A stretch of DNA of 64,000 nt, from contig JAZRNN010000013.1 of assembly GCA_045648175.1 (NCBI GenBank), positions 1 through 64,000 on the forward strand, read 5' to 3'. Source of the stretch: SIG440 sp045648175. GTDB lineage: Bacteria > Bacillota > Clostridia > Monoglobales > Monoglobaceae. Within the stretch, counting starts at the first letter, position 1, and each line of letters begins with the position of its first letter. The position numbers were made by a program, and so were the translations under genes. Under the pieces are notes generated by a model, which was not told where the DNA came from, ran no database searches, and was given only the letters and a program-made list of their open reading frames with translations. Below are positions 45,850 through 53,068 of the stretch, piece after piece.

Positions 45850-45972
45850 TTAGCAACCGCAGCCGCAGCCGTTGTTACCGAATGTTGAACCGTTGTTACC
45901 GCAACCGCAGCAGCAAACGAGGATAAGGATTAAAATAATCCAAAGACAGCTATTATCGTTACCGAAGCACAT
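45850..45972 (-). CDS. Cysteine/glycine-rich membrane micropeptide 1
   Basis: A 40-residue protein: a short polar start (MCFGNDNSC), one membrane helix (LWIILILILV), then a Cys-Gly-Asn tail with CCCGCGNNG and a final GCGCGC. AAAGGAGGTG lies seven bases ahead of its ATG, among the best ribosome sites in the window, so it is a real gene despite its size. It is a tandem paralogue of the gene at 46027. Similar clostridial peptides are annotated as high-cysteine or YjcZ-like spore proteins; the role is unknown, perhaps metal binding or cross-linking in the spore envelope. Confidence 0.78.
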   Translation of the reverse strand: MCFGNDNSCLWIILILILVCCCGCGNNGSTFGNNGCGCGC

Positions 45973-46026
45973 GCTTTTACACCTCCTTTCCAAAAGTGTT
46001 ATGTTTTGCTTAAGACTAATTGTTAA

Positions 46027-46170
46027 TTAGTCGCAGCAGCAGTCGTTACCGCGGCTTAAAACATTGCCGCAACCACAGCCGTTGTTGTCGCCGCAACCGC
46101 AGCAGCACAACAGAATAAGAATCAAAATAATCCAAAGACAAGAATTATTTGAACCCCCGAAGCATCCCAT
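46027..46170 (-). CDS. Cysteine/glycine-rich membrane micropeptide 2
   Basis: A 47-residue paralogue of the peptide at 45850: MGCFGGSNNSC, the helix LWIILILILL, then CCCGCGDNNGCGCG and a distinct tail ending GNDCCCD. AGGAGGTG stands ahead of the ATG. The helix and first CCCGCG block match the neighbour almost residue for residue, while the tails differ, which points to tandem duplication. First gene of the pair; a -10-like TATAAT within CATATAATA lies upstream. Confidence 0.78.
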   Translation of the reverse strand: MGCFGGSNNSCLWIILILILLCCCGCGDNNGCGCGNVLSRGNDCCCD

Positions 46171-46225
46171 AGACTACACCTCCTGAAAAGAAATTCTTCT
46201 TAGTATCTTTTGTTTTTGCTTACAC

Positions 46226-46257
46226 TGTATTATATGGCGGGGCATAGGATGTGTGAT
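46226..46257 (-). promoter_or_regulatory. Possible promoter for the micropeptide pair, perhaps sporulation-type
   Basis: On the minus strand CATATAATA (around 46228-46236) fits both a TATAAT -10 and the CATANNNTA -10 of mother-cell sigma-K. No good TTGACA-type -35 lies 17 bases upstream, but an AC-containing CACACA stretch does. The assignment is tentative. Confidence 0.35.
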
Positions 46258-46284
46258 TTGTCCGTAATAAAATTTTTAAAATCC

Positions 46285-46313
46285 TTGACTTATGGAAGCG
46301 AATAAAGTAAAAT
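46285..46313 (+). promoter_or_regulatory. Sigma-A promoter for tmk
   Basis: -35 TTGACT (46285-46290), 17-base spacer, -10 TAAAAT (46308-46313), 30 bases ahead of the tmk start. Confidence 0.72.
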
Positions 46314-46343
46314 ACAAATAGAAAAATAAAAGGGGAAAAAGCA

Positions 46344-46991
46344 ATGAAAAACAGAGGAAAGTTCATAGTATTTGAAGGTATAGACGGCAGCGGAAAGTCA
46401 ACACAGATGAAAAAACTTGCCGAAAGCCTTAAGGCGAGAGGAATTAAATCGCGACTGACACTAGAGCCCACATACGGTATGGTTGGCAAGGTTCTTCACA
46501 AAATTCTGTCGGGTAAAATAAAGGCCGACCCAAAAGTAACAGCGGCACTTTTTGTTGCAGACCGCCTTGACCATATTACAAATCAGGACAATGGTATTTT
46601 GAAAAGCCTTGAAAATGGTGAAACCGTAATATGTGACAGATATTATTTCTCCTCATATGCGTATCAAAGCACCGAGGTGCCAAGTGCCTGGGTGGTTAAT
46701 GCCAACAGCCTGTGTGTAGATGCTTTGCGCCCCGATTGCACGATTTTTATTGACATAACTCCTCAGATGGCAATGGAGAGAATTCATACAAATCGAGATA
46801 CTGTTGAGATTTATGAAACTGAAGAAAAGCTTACAAAGGTGCGCGATGCATACTTTGCGGCATTTGAAAAAATGAAAGATTGTGAAACTGTTAAAATTAT
46901 TAACGGAGAACGTTCGGTTGAAGAAATTGCGGCAGAAATAGAAAACTTTGTAATTGAAAAAATTATCCAAAATAGTGGGTTAAATTTTTAA
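46344..46991 (+). CDS. tmk: Thymidylate kinase
   Basis: A 215-residue dTMP kinase converting dTMP to dTDP with ATP. P-loop FEGIDGSGKSTQM (~9-21), the base-binding LEPTYG region, ADRLDH near 73-78 and the DRY motif CDRYYFSSYAYQS (~96-108) are all clear. Between the cysteine-rich peptides and the purine operon, with its own promoter; GGGGAAAAAG leads ATG 46344. Length is standard. Confidence 0.92.
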   Translation: MKNRGKFIVFEGIDGSGKSTQMKKLAESLKARGIKSRLTLEPTYGMVGKVLHKILSGKIKADPKVTAALFVADRLDHITNQDNGILKSLENGETVICDRYYFSSYAYQSTEVPSAWVVNANSLCVDALRPDCTIFIDITPQMAMERIHTNRDTVEIYETEEKLTKVRDAYFAAFEKMKDCETVKIINGERSVEEIAAEIENFVIEKIIQNSGLNF

Positions 46992-47022
46992 CATTCTGTA
47001 TAAAATGAAATGTCGAATTTTC

Positions 47023-47051
47023 TTGACAATCAAGGGCGTTTATGCTAATAT
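47023..47051 (+). promoter_or_regulatory. Strong sigma-A promoter of the purine operon
   Basis: Consensus -35 TTGACA (47023-47028), 17-base spacer, extended -10 TGCTAATAT (-10 at 47046-47051). It feeds the ZTP riboswitch and purE. Confidence 0.82.
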
Positions 47052-47069
47052 TATAAGGTAGTGGCAGAT

Positions 47070-47206
47070 TGCTGCCGGTATCGTAAAAAATGGCTTTTTG
47101 TAACTGACGGAACCGTGGATTAAACCACAAGGAAGCAAAGAGTCTAAGCTATGTCGACCGTCTGGGCAGTCCTGTATTACATTACGGGACTGCCTTGTAT
47201 TTTTTA
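47070..47206 (+). promoter_or_regulatory. ZTP (pfl) riboswitch with overlapping terminator
   Basis: The leader between promoter and purE carries the conserved ZTP/pfl aptamer core: AACTGACGGAACCGTGG and AAACCACAAGGAAGC (47102-47135), and after a variable arm the hallmark CCGTCTGGGC (47158-47167). The expression platform follows at once: GGCAGTCC (47165-47172) pairs with GGACTGCC (47187-47194), then TTGTATTTTTT. The terminator's first arm uses the last bases of the aptamer core, so bound ZTP/ZMP would block termination and turn the operon on when 10-formyl-THF is short. The 5' aptamer border is approximate. Confidence 0.87.
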
Positions 47207-47239
47207 AGACACAAGTACATCTGGAAAGGATTGATAAAT

Positions 47240-47734
47240 ATGAAAAAAGTAGGAATTATTATGGGTTCTGACAGTGACCTTCCTGTTGTTGAAAAGGCGA
47301 TAAATGCTCTTTCTGAGCTTGGCGTGCCATATGAGGTGCACGTTTATTCTGCACACCGCACACCGGTTGAAGCGAAAGATTTTGCAGTAAATGCAAGGGC
47401 AAATGATTTTGGTGCAATTATTGCGGCTGCAGGTATGGCGGCACACTTGGCGGGTGCGATTGCGGCAAACACAACTCTGCCTGTTATTGGTATTCCCGTT
47501 AAGTCGACAAATCTTGATGGCCTTGATGCACTTTTATCAACAGTACAGATGCCCCCGGGCATTCCGGTTGCGACAGTAGCAATCGACGGAGCAAAAAATG
47601 CGGCAATTCTTGCTGCCCAGATTATTGCGGCCACGGATGCAGAACTTGCTTCAAAGCTTGATGCACAGCGCATGGATGCAATGGAAACTGTTCTTAAGAA
47701 GAATAAGGCTGTTGAAGAGAAGTATAATAAGTAA
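47240..47734 (+). CDS. purE: N5-carboxyaminoimidazole ribonucleotide mutase
   Basis: A 164-residue class I PurE: GIIMGSDSDLPVVEKA, VYSAHRTP, AAAGMAAHLAGAIA and VQMPPGIPVATVAI. It moves the carboxyl group in carboxyaminoimidazole ribonucleotide synthesis. ATG 47240 follows AAAGGA (47224-47229); in-frame sequence upstream belongs to the riboswitch terminator and is not coding. No purK is in the window, so its partner must lie elsewhere or be dispensable at high CO2. Confidence 0.93.
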   Translation: MKKVGIIMGSDSDLPVVEKAINALSELGVPYEVHVYSAHRTPVEAKDFAVNARANDFGAIIAAAGMAAHLAGAIAANTTLPVIGIPVKSTNLDGLDALLSTVQMPPGIPVATVAIDGAKNAAILAAQIIAATDAELASKLDAQRMDAMETVLKKNKAVEEKYNK

Positions 47735-47771
47735 ATCAGAGATTTAGATATAAATTGAATGGAGGAAGTAT

Positions 47772-49193
47772 ATGGGCGGCTTTTTTGGCGCAATCAGCAA
47801 GCATGACGCAATTGCGGACGTATTCTTTGGCGCAGATTATCATTCTCACCTAGGTACACGTCGCGGCGGTATTGCGGCATACGACAGCGAAATCGGTTTA
47901 CAAAGAGATATTCACAACATTGAAAATACTCCTTTTAGAACTAAATTTGAAAACGTATTCAACGAAATGAAGGGTAATTCGGCAATTGGGGTAATCAGTG
48001 ATTCTGACCCTCAGCCCCTTTTAATACGTTCTGGAATAGGAACCTATGCCATTGCCACAATTGGCAGAATTAACAATGCTGAGGAGCTTATTGAAAAGCA
48101 TCTGGTAAAGGGTGCTCACTTTGGTGTTATGACCGGAGGCAAAGTCAATTCCACAGACCTTGTGGCGGCGCTTATTAATGAAAAGAGCACATTTGCTGAG
48201 GGTATTGAATATGTTCACGAGGTTGTTGAAGGAACTGTGTCGATTCTTATTCTCACAAACGAAGGCAAGCTCATTGCAGCACGTGACAAGGTGGGCAGAC
48301 TTCCCATCCTTATAGGCAGCAACGAAGACGGATATGCGGTTTCCTTTGAAGATTTTGCTTACAAAAAGATGGGCTATGACGACGAAATGGAGCTTGGCCC
48401 CGGCGAAGCGGTGGAAATCACCCTTGACGGAATTAAACAGCTTATAGCACCAGGTAAGGAAATGAAAATTTGTGCTTTTCTGTGGAGCTATTATGGTTAT
48501 CCCAACTCTGTTTATGAGGGCAGGAATGTTGAGACAATGCGTTATCGCAACGGCGAAATTATGGCGCAGACCGACAAGGCAAACGGCACGGCTCACGATA
48601 TTGATTTTGTCAGCGGTGTTCCTGATTCGGGTACTCCCCACGCAATCGGATATGCTAACGAAAGCGGAATTCCATTTGCAAGACCTTTTATAAAATATAC
48701 ACCAACCTGGCCTCGAAGCTTCACTCCCAAGCATCAGACCGACAGAGTGAAGATTGCAAGGATGAAACAGGTGCCCATACACGAACTTATTGAGGATAAA
48801 AATCTGCTTTTTGTGGATGACTCAATCGTTCGCGGAACACAGCTTAAAGAAACTGTTGATTTCCTTTATCAGCACGGTGCAAAATCAGTTCATATGCGGT
48901 CGGCTTGTCCGCCTATAATGTATGGATGTAAATATTTAAATTTTACAAGCAGTAAAAACGAAATGGAGCTTATTGCGCGTCAGGCTGTTATGGAGCTTGA
49001 AGGCGAGGAAGGTTTTAACCATATCGAAGAATACAGCGACGGCAACACCGAAAGAGGAAAGAAGCTGAGAGAGAAAATCTGCAAAGATTTAGGCTTTGAA
49101 ACTCTTGACTTCCAGTCTCTTGATGGTGTTATAAGGGCGATAGGATTAGAACCCTGCAAGCTTTGCACTTACTGCTGGTCAGGAAAAGAGTAG
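47772..49193 (+). CDS. PurF-like amidophosphoribosyltransferase without N-terminal cysteine
   Basis: A 473-residue PurF homologue with an Ntn glutaminase-like half, a phosphoribosyltransferase half with the PRPP loop LLFVDDSIVRGTQL (~344-357), and a late CKLCTYCW. The start reads MGGFFGAISKHDA, where active PurF has Cys as residue 1 after processing (CGIFGI). Gly replaces it, so glutamine hydrolysis by the normal route is not possible. It may use free ammonia, take ammonia from a partner, or do something else with PRPP. It sits second in the purine operon, so a role in the first step is still likely. GGAGG leads ATG 47772. Confidence 0.82.
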   Translation: MGGFFGAISKHDAIADVFFGADYHSHLGTRRGGIAAYDSEIGLQRDIHNIENTPFRTKFENVFNEMKGNSAIGVISDSDPQPLLIRSGIGTYAIATIGRINNAEELIEKHLVKGAHFGVMTGGKVNSTDLVAALINEKSTFAEGIEYVHEVVEGTVSILILTNEGKLIAARDKVGRLPILIGSNEDGYAVSFEDFAYKKMGYDDEMELGPGEAVEITLDGIKQLIAPGKEMKICAFLWSYYGYPNSVYEGRNVETMRYRNGEIMAQTDKANGTAHDIDFVSGVPDSGTPHAIGYANESGIPFARPFIKYTPTWPRSFTPKHQTDRVKIARMKQVPIHELIEDKNLLFVDDSIVRGTQLKETVDFLYQHGAKSVHMRSACPPIMYGCKYLNFTSSKNEMELIARQAVMELEGEEGFNHIEEYSDGNTERGKKLREKICKDLGFETLDFQSLDGVIRAIGLEPCKLCTYCWSGKE

Positions 49194-49236
49194 TATATAA
49201 TTAAATTCATTTGATATACAGAAAGGATAAAAGAAA

Positions 49237-50277
49237 ATGGAAAAGAGCTTTAGTGAAAGTTATAAGGCGGCGGGCGTTGATATTACTGCCGGTTACAGGG
49301 CTGTTGAACTTATGAAACAGCACATTGCAAGAACTGTTACCGCAGGTGCGGCATCAGATATCGGCGGTTTTGGCGGCCTTTTTGAGATGGATTTAACAGG
49401 TATAAGAAAGCCTGTTTTAGTAAGTGGAACTGACGGCGTAGGCACAAAACTTAAAATGGCGTTTCTTATGGACAAGCACGATACAGTTGGTATTGACTGT
49501 GTGGCTATGTGCGTAAACGACATTATTTGTTGCGGTGCAAAGCCTTTGTTCTTCCTTGACTATATTGCTGTTGGTAAAAACTATCCCGAAAAGGTTGCAC
49601 AGATTGTTGCAGGCGTGGCAGAAGGCTGTGTTCAGTCAGGCTGTGCTCTTATCGGCGGCGAAACTGCAGAAATGCCCGGCTTCTATCCTGAAGACGAATA
49701 TGATCTTGCAGGCTTTTCTGTTGGCGTTGTTGATAAGGATAAGGTTTTAAACAACAAAACCATTACAGAAGGCGACGTTGTTATTGCTCTTCCTTCAAGC
49801 GGCGTTCACTCCAATGGTTTTTCTCTTGTAAGAAAGGTGTTTGATGTTGAAAACGCAGATATAAAGACTCCACGTGCAGAACTCGGTGGCAAGTCTGTGG
49901 GCGAAACACTTCTTGCTCCCACGAAGATTTATGTTAAACCAATGCTTGCACTCTTTGATGAAATTACCGTTAAGGCGGTTTCGCATATCACAGGCGGCGG
50001 TTTTTATGAAAATATTCCACGTAGTATTCCCAAGGGCTTTGGCGCAAAGATTAAAAGAGATGCGGTTCGCGTTCTTCCTATTTTTGAGCTTATTGCAAAG
50101 ACAGGAAACATCCCTGAAAGAGATATGTTCAATACATTTAATATGGGCGTTGGTATGAGCGTTGTGGTTGCAAAAGAGGATGCTGATAAGGCTGTTGAAA
50201 TTTTTAAGGCAAATGGAGAGGATGCATATATCATTGGCGAAATTATCAAGAGCGACGAGGGTGTTGTTATATGCTAA
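49237..50277 (+). CDS. purM: Phosphoribosylformylglycinamidine cyclo-ligase (AIR synthetase)
   Basis: A 346-residue PurM: VDITAGYRAVELMKQHI, then DIGGFGGLFEM, VSGTDGVGTKLK, VNDIICCGAKPLFFLDY and LIGGETAEMPGFY, the usual ATP- and substrate-binding motifs of the PurM/PurL family. It closes FGAM to AIR with ATP. Start ATG 49237 after AAAGGATAAAAG. Overlaps purN by seven bases. Confidence 0.94.
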   Translation: MEKSFSESYKAAGVDITAGYRAVELMKQHIARTVTAGAASDIGGFGGLFEMDLTGIRKPVLVSGTDGVGTKLKMAFLMDKHDTVGIDCVAMCVNDIICCGAKPLFFLDYIAVGKNYPEKVAQIVAGVAEGCVQSGCALIGGETAEMPGFYPEDEYDLAGFSVGVVDKDKVLNNKTITEGDVVIALPSSGVHSNGFSLVRKVFDVENADIKTPRAELGGKSVGETLLAPTKIYVKPMLALFDEITVKAVSHITGGGFYENIPRSIPKGFGAKIKRDAVRVLPIFELIAKTGNIPERDMFNTFNMGVGMSVVVAKEDADKAVEIFKANGEDAYIIGEIIKSDEGVVIC

Positions 50278-50882
50278 AGACAAAAATTGCTGTTCTTGTT
50301 TCGGGCGGCGGTACAAACCTTCAAGCACTAATTGATGCCCAAAACGCAGGAATAATTAAAAGCGGTCAGATTGACCTTGTTATTTCAAACAATGCGGATG
50401 CATATGCTTTGACACGTGCCCAAAACGCAGGGATTGATACAGCAGTGGTTTCAAAAAAGGAGCTTGGCGGCAGTCAGCAATTGTTTGAAGAAACCTTGAT
50501 TGAAGTGTTGATGAGCAAAGGTATTGAGTTGATAATCCTTGCAGGTTTTATGTGTATACTCAGTGAGAGTTTTACATCAAAATACCCTAAAAGAATTATA
50601 AACGTACACCCCTCACTTATCCCGTCATTTTGCGGAAAGGGTTTTTACGGTCTTCACGTTCACGAGGCAGCACTTGAATATGGTGTTAAGGTTACGGGTG
50701 CTACTGTACACTTTGTAAACGAAATTCCCGATGGTGGCGAAATAATACTGCAAAAAGCAGTTGAGATTAAAGACGGTGACACACCTGAAATTCTTCAGAA
50801 GAGGGTTATGGAAGAGGCTGAGTGGAAGATTCTTCCTCAGGCTGCAGAGCTTGTTTCTGCAAAGCTTGCAGAAACAAGATAG
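50271..50882 (+). CDS. purN: Phosphoribosylglycinamide formyltransferase
   Basis: A 203-residue GAR transformylase: VLVSGGGTNLQALIDA at the N-terminus, LAGFMCILSE, then NVHPSLIPSF (catalytic Asn-x-His) and GATVHFVNEIPDGG with the catalytic Asp late in the fold. It uses 10-formyl-THF, which ties it to fhs at the end of the operon. Its start overlaps the purM stop, so they are translationally coupled. Confidence 0.93.
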   Translation: MLKTKIAVLVSGGGTNLQALIDAQNAGIIKSGQIDLVISNNADAYALTRAQNAGIDTAVVSKKELGGSQQLFEETLIEVLMSKGIELIILAGFMCILSESFTSKYPKRIINVHPSLIPSFCGKGFYGLHVHEAALEYGVKVTGATVHFVNEIPDGGEIILQKAVEIKDGDTPEILQKRVMEEAEWKILPQAAELVSAKLAETR

Positions 50883-50896
50883 AAAGGAAAGTAAAG

Positions 50897-51616
50897 ATGA
50901 ATATATATAAAATTAATGATATGGGCGAGTTAATCAACGGAAACTCTTATGTTGGCAGAGGTATAGTCCTTGGCAAAAGTGAGGACGGTGAAAATGCTGT
51001 TGTTGCATATTTCATTATGGGTAGGTCTGAAAACAGCCGCAACCGTGTGTTTGTTGAGGACGGCAGCGAGGTAATTATTTACCCCTTTGACGAGTCTAAG
51101 GTTGAAGACCCAAGCCTGATTATTTATTCACCAATCAGAAAGTTTGAGAATAAACTTGTTGCAACAAACGGTGACCAAACCGATACTGTTATTGAATTCC
51201 TTGAAAAAGGCAAGACATTTGAAGAGGCTCTTGACACACGTTGCTTTGAACCTGACGGCCCCAACTGGACTCCACGAATCAGCGGAATGATTACCTTTGA
51301 TGAAAATGATTTTTCATACAAGATGAGTATTTTAAAGAGTGCGGATGCTGAGGGTACAGAATGCAACAGATTTACATACTCCTATAAGGCACTTAAAGGT
51401 TTGGGACACTTTATCCATACCTATGTTTGTGACGGAAATCCTATCCCCACCTTCCAGGGCGAGCCGGAGAGAGTTGTAATACCCAACGATATTGATGAGT
51501 TTACAGATAAAATCTGGGCGAATCTCAATGAAAACAACAAAATTTCTCTGTATGTGAGATACATCAATCTGAAAACCGGCGAAGAGGTTAACAGAATGAT
51601 AAATAAAAATGCTTAA
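50897..51616 (+). CDS. PurO-like IMP cyclohydrolase
   Basis: A 239-residue protein of the PurO-type IMP cyclohydrolase family: GNSYVGRGIVLG, AYFIMGRSENSRNRVF and later PNWTPRISGMI. It should close FAICAR to IMP, the last step of the pathway. The next gene lacks the cyclohydrolase domain normally fused in PurH, so the two proteins together replace PurH. ATG 50897 follows AAAGGAAAG; an earlier in-frame Met lies inside purN. Annotation by family pattern and context. Confidence 0.85.
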   Translation: MNIYKINDMGELINGNSYVGRGIVLGKSEDGENAVVAYFIMGRSENSRNRVFVEDGSEVIIYPFDESKVEDPSLIIYSPIRKFENKLVATNGDQTDTVIEFLEKGKTFEEALDTRCFEPDGPNWTPRISGMITFDENDFSYKMSILKSADAEGTECNRFTYSYKALKGLGHFIHTYVCDGNPIPTFQGEPERVVIPNDIDEFTDKIWANLNENNKISLYVRYINLKTGEEVNRMINKNA

Positions 51617-51626
51617 TATCAAAAGG

Positions 51627-51648
51627 AGTCACAAAATTGTGACTCCAT
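51627..51648 (+). other. Intra-operon hairpin between the PurO-like and AICARFT genes
   Basis: GGAGTCACAA (51627-51636) and TTGTGACTCC (51639-51648) are perfect complements, followed a few bases later by TTTTT. It could act as a partial terminator or a processing site lowering or balancing downstream expression. It lies in a 104-base gap without a gene. Confidence 0.5.
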
Positions 51649-51720
51649 TTGGTGTTTTTAAGGTTGTAAAATACATGGGTTAAGAACCCGTTTCAATACA
51701 AAAGGAAAGGACGTTTCAAA

Positions 51721-52905
51721 ATGAAAGAATTTGAACTTAAATATGGTTGCAACCCCAACCAGAAACCTGCAAAAATCTTTATGAATGACGGTAGCGAGCT
51801 TCCTATTGAGATACTCTCAGGCAAGCCGGGATACATTAACTTTCTTGATGCTTTCAACAGTTGGCAGCTTGTAAAGGAACTGAAAGCAGCGCTTGGTATG
51901 CCAGCAGCAACATCTTTTAAGCACGTAAGCCCCACATCTGCGGCAGTTGGTATTCCTATGAGCGAGAATTTGAAGAAAGCTTGCTTTGTTGATGATATGG
52001 AGGACTTAGACTCATCTGCTTTGGCAACCGCTTATGCCCGTGCAAGAGGTACCGACAGAATGTCGTCATTTGGTGACTGGATTGCCCTCAGTGATGTTTG
52101 TGATGTGGTTACTGCAAAACTGATCAAACGTGAGGTTTCTGATGGTGTAATCGCTCCCGGTTACACAGACGAGGCACTTGAAATCCTTAAGAGCAAGAGA
52201 AACGGTAATTATAATATAGTAAAGATTGATGAAAATTATGTTCCTGCTGAACAGGAAATTAAGATGGTATATGGTATTTCGTTTGAACAGGGAAGAAACA
52301 ACTTCAAAATTGATGAAGACCTTCTCGCTGAAATCGTTACCGAAAACAAGAAAATGCCCGACAGCGCAAAGCGTGACCTGATTATCGCTTTGATTACTCT
52401 TAAGTATACACAGAGTAACTCTGTATGCTTTGCAAAGGACGGTCAGGCAATCGGTGTAGGTGCAGGTCAGCAGTCTAGAATTCATTGCACAAGACTTGCG
52501 GGCAATAAGGCGGACATCTGGCACCTTCGTCAGCACGAAAAGGTTCTTAACCTTCCCTTCCTTGACACCATCGGCAGACCCGACCGTGACAACACAATTG
52601 ATGTATATATCTCGGATGATGATGAGGATGTTCTTGCAGACGGCAAGTGGGAAAAATTGTTTACACACAAGCCTGAGCCCCTTACAAGAGAAGAGAAGAA
52701 AGCCTATCTCTCAAAAATCTCAGGCGTGGCACTCGGCAGTGATGCATTCTTCCCCTTCGGTGACAACATCGAACGTGCGGCAAAGAGCGGCGTAACATAC
52801 ATTGCAGAGCCCGGTGGCTCAATTCGTGATGATAATGTAATTGAAGCATGCAATAGTCACGGAATGGTAATGGCATTCACTAAGATGCGACTCTTCCACC
52901 ATTAA
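51721..52905 (+). CDS. Stand-alone AICAR transformylase
   Basis: A 394-residue protein matching only the transformylase part of PurH: ELKYGCNPNQKPAKIF, SFKHVSPTSAAVG (catalytic Lys-His), NSVCFAKDGQAIGVGAGQQSR and GGSIRDDNVIEACNSHGM near the end. It moves a formyl group from 10-formyl-THF to AICAR. The N-terminal MGS-like cyclohydrolase domain of normal PurH (~200 residues) is absent; a PurO-like gene upstream supplies that step. AAAGGAAAGG precedes ATG 51721. Confidence 0.9.
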   Translation: MKEFELKYGCNPNQKPAKIFMNDGSELPIEILSGKPGYINFLDAFNSWQLVKELKAALGMPAATSFKHVSPTSAAVGIPMSENLKKACFVDDMEDLDSSALATAYARARGTDRMSSFGDWIALSDVCDVVTAKLIKREVSDGVIAPGYTDEALEILKSKRNGNYNIVKIDENYVPAEQEIKMVYGISFEQGRNNFKIDEDLLAEIVTENKKMPDSAKRDLIIALITLKYTQSNSVCFAKDGQAIGVGAGQQSRIHCTRLAGNKADIWHLRQHEKVLNLPFLDTIGRPDRDNTIDVYISDDDEDVLADGKWEKLFTHKPEPLTREEKKAYLSKISGVALGSDAFFPFGDNIERAAKSGVTYIAEPGGSIRDDNVIEACNSHGMVMAFTKMRLFHH

Positions 52906-52910
52906 AAATG

Positions 52911-53026
52911 TGTGGATAAATTTGCACAGACCGCACGGAGTGCTACGCATAAACCTTGCCACTTGCGGTGCACACAGCACAGCGGCGGGACTCGGTTTAT
53001 GTGTTCTGTATCAAATTTATCTCACA
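52911..53026 (+). repeat. Large nested inverted repeat between AICARFT and purD genes
   Basis: TGTGGATAAATTTG (52911-52924) faces CAAATTTATCTCACA (53012-53026), ACAGA (52926-52930) faces TCTGT (53005-53009), and CATAAACC (52948-52955) pairs perfectly with GGTTTATG (52994-53001). The centre is GC-rich. It fills most of a 163-base gap inside an otherwise compact operon. It may be a mobile palindromic element or a structured RNA; I do not recognise the family. Confidence 0.55.
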
Positions 53027-53068
53027 CTGAATACTTTTTGAAAAATTTGTCCGAAAGGTTTTGAGTAT

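Noticed and set aside
47056..47206. Guanine/adenine (purine) riboswitch before purE
   Set aside because: The TATA and loop motifs of the purine aptamer are missing, while the ZTP core (AAACCACAAGGAAGC and CCGTCTGGGC) is clear.
48021..48782. 253-codon open frame on the minus strand
   Set aside because: It lies wholly opposite the PurF-like gene, has no ribosome site and its composition is that of an antisense shadow.
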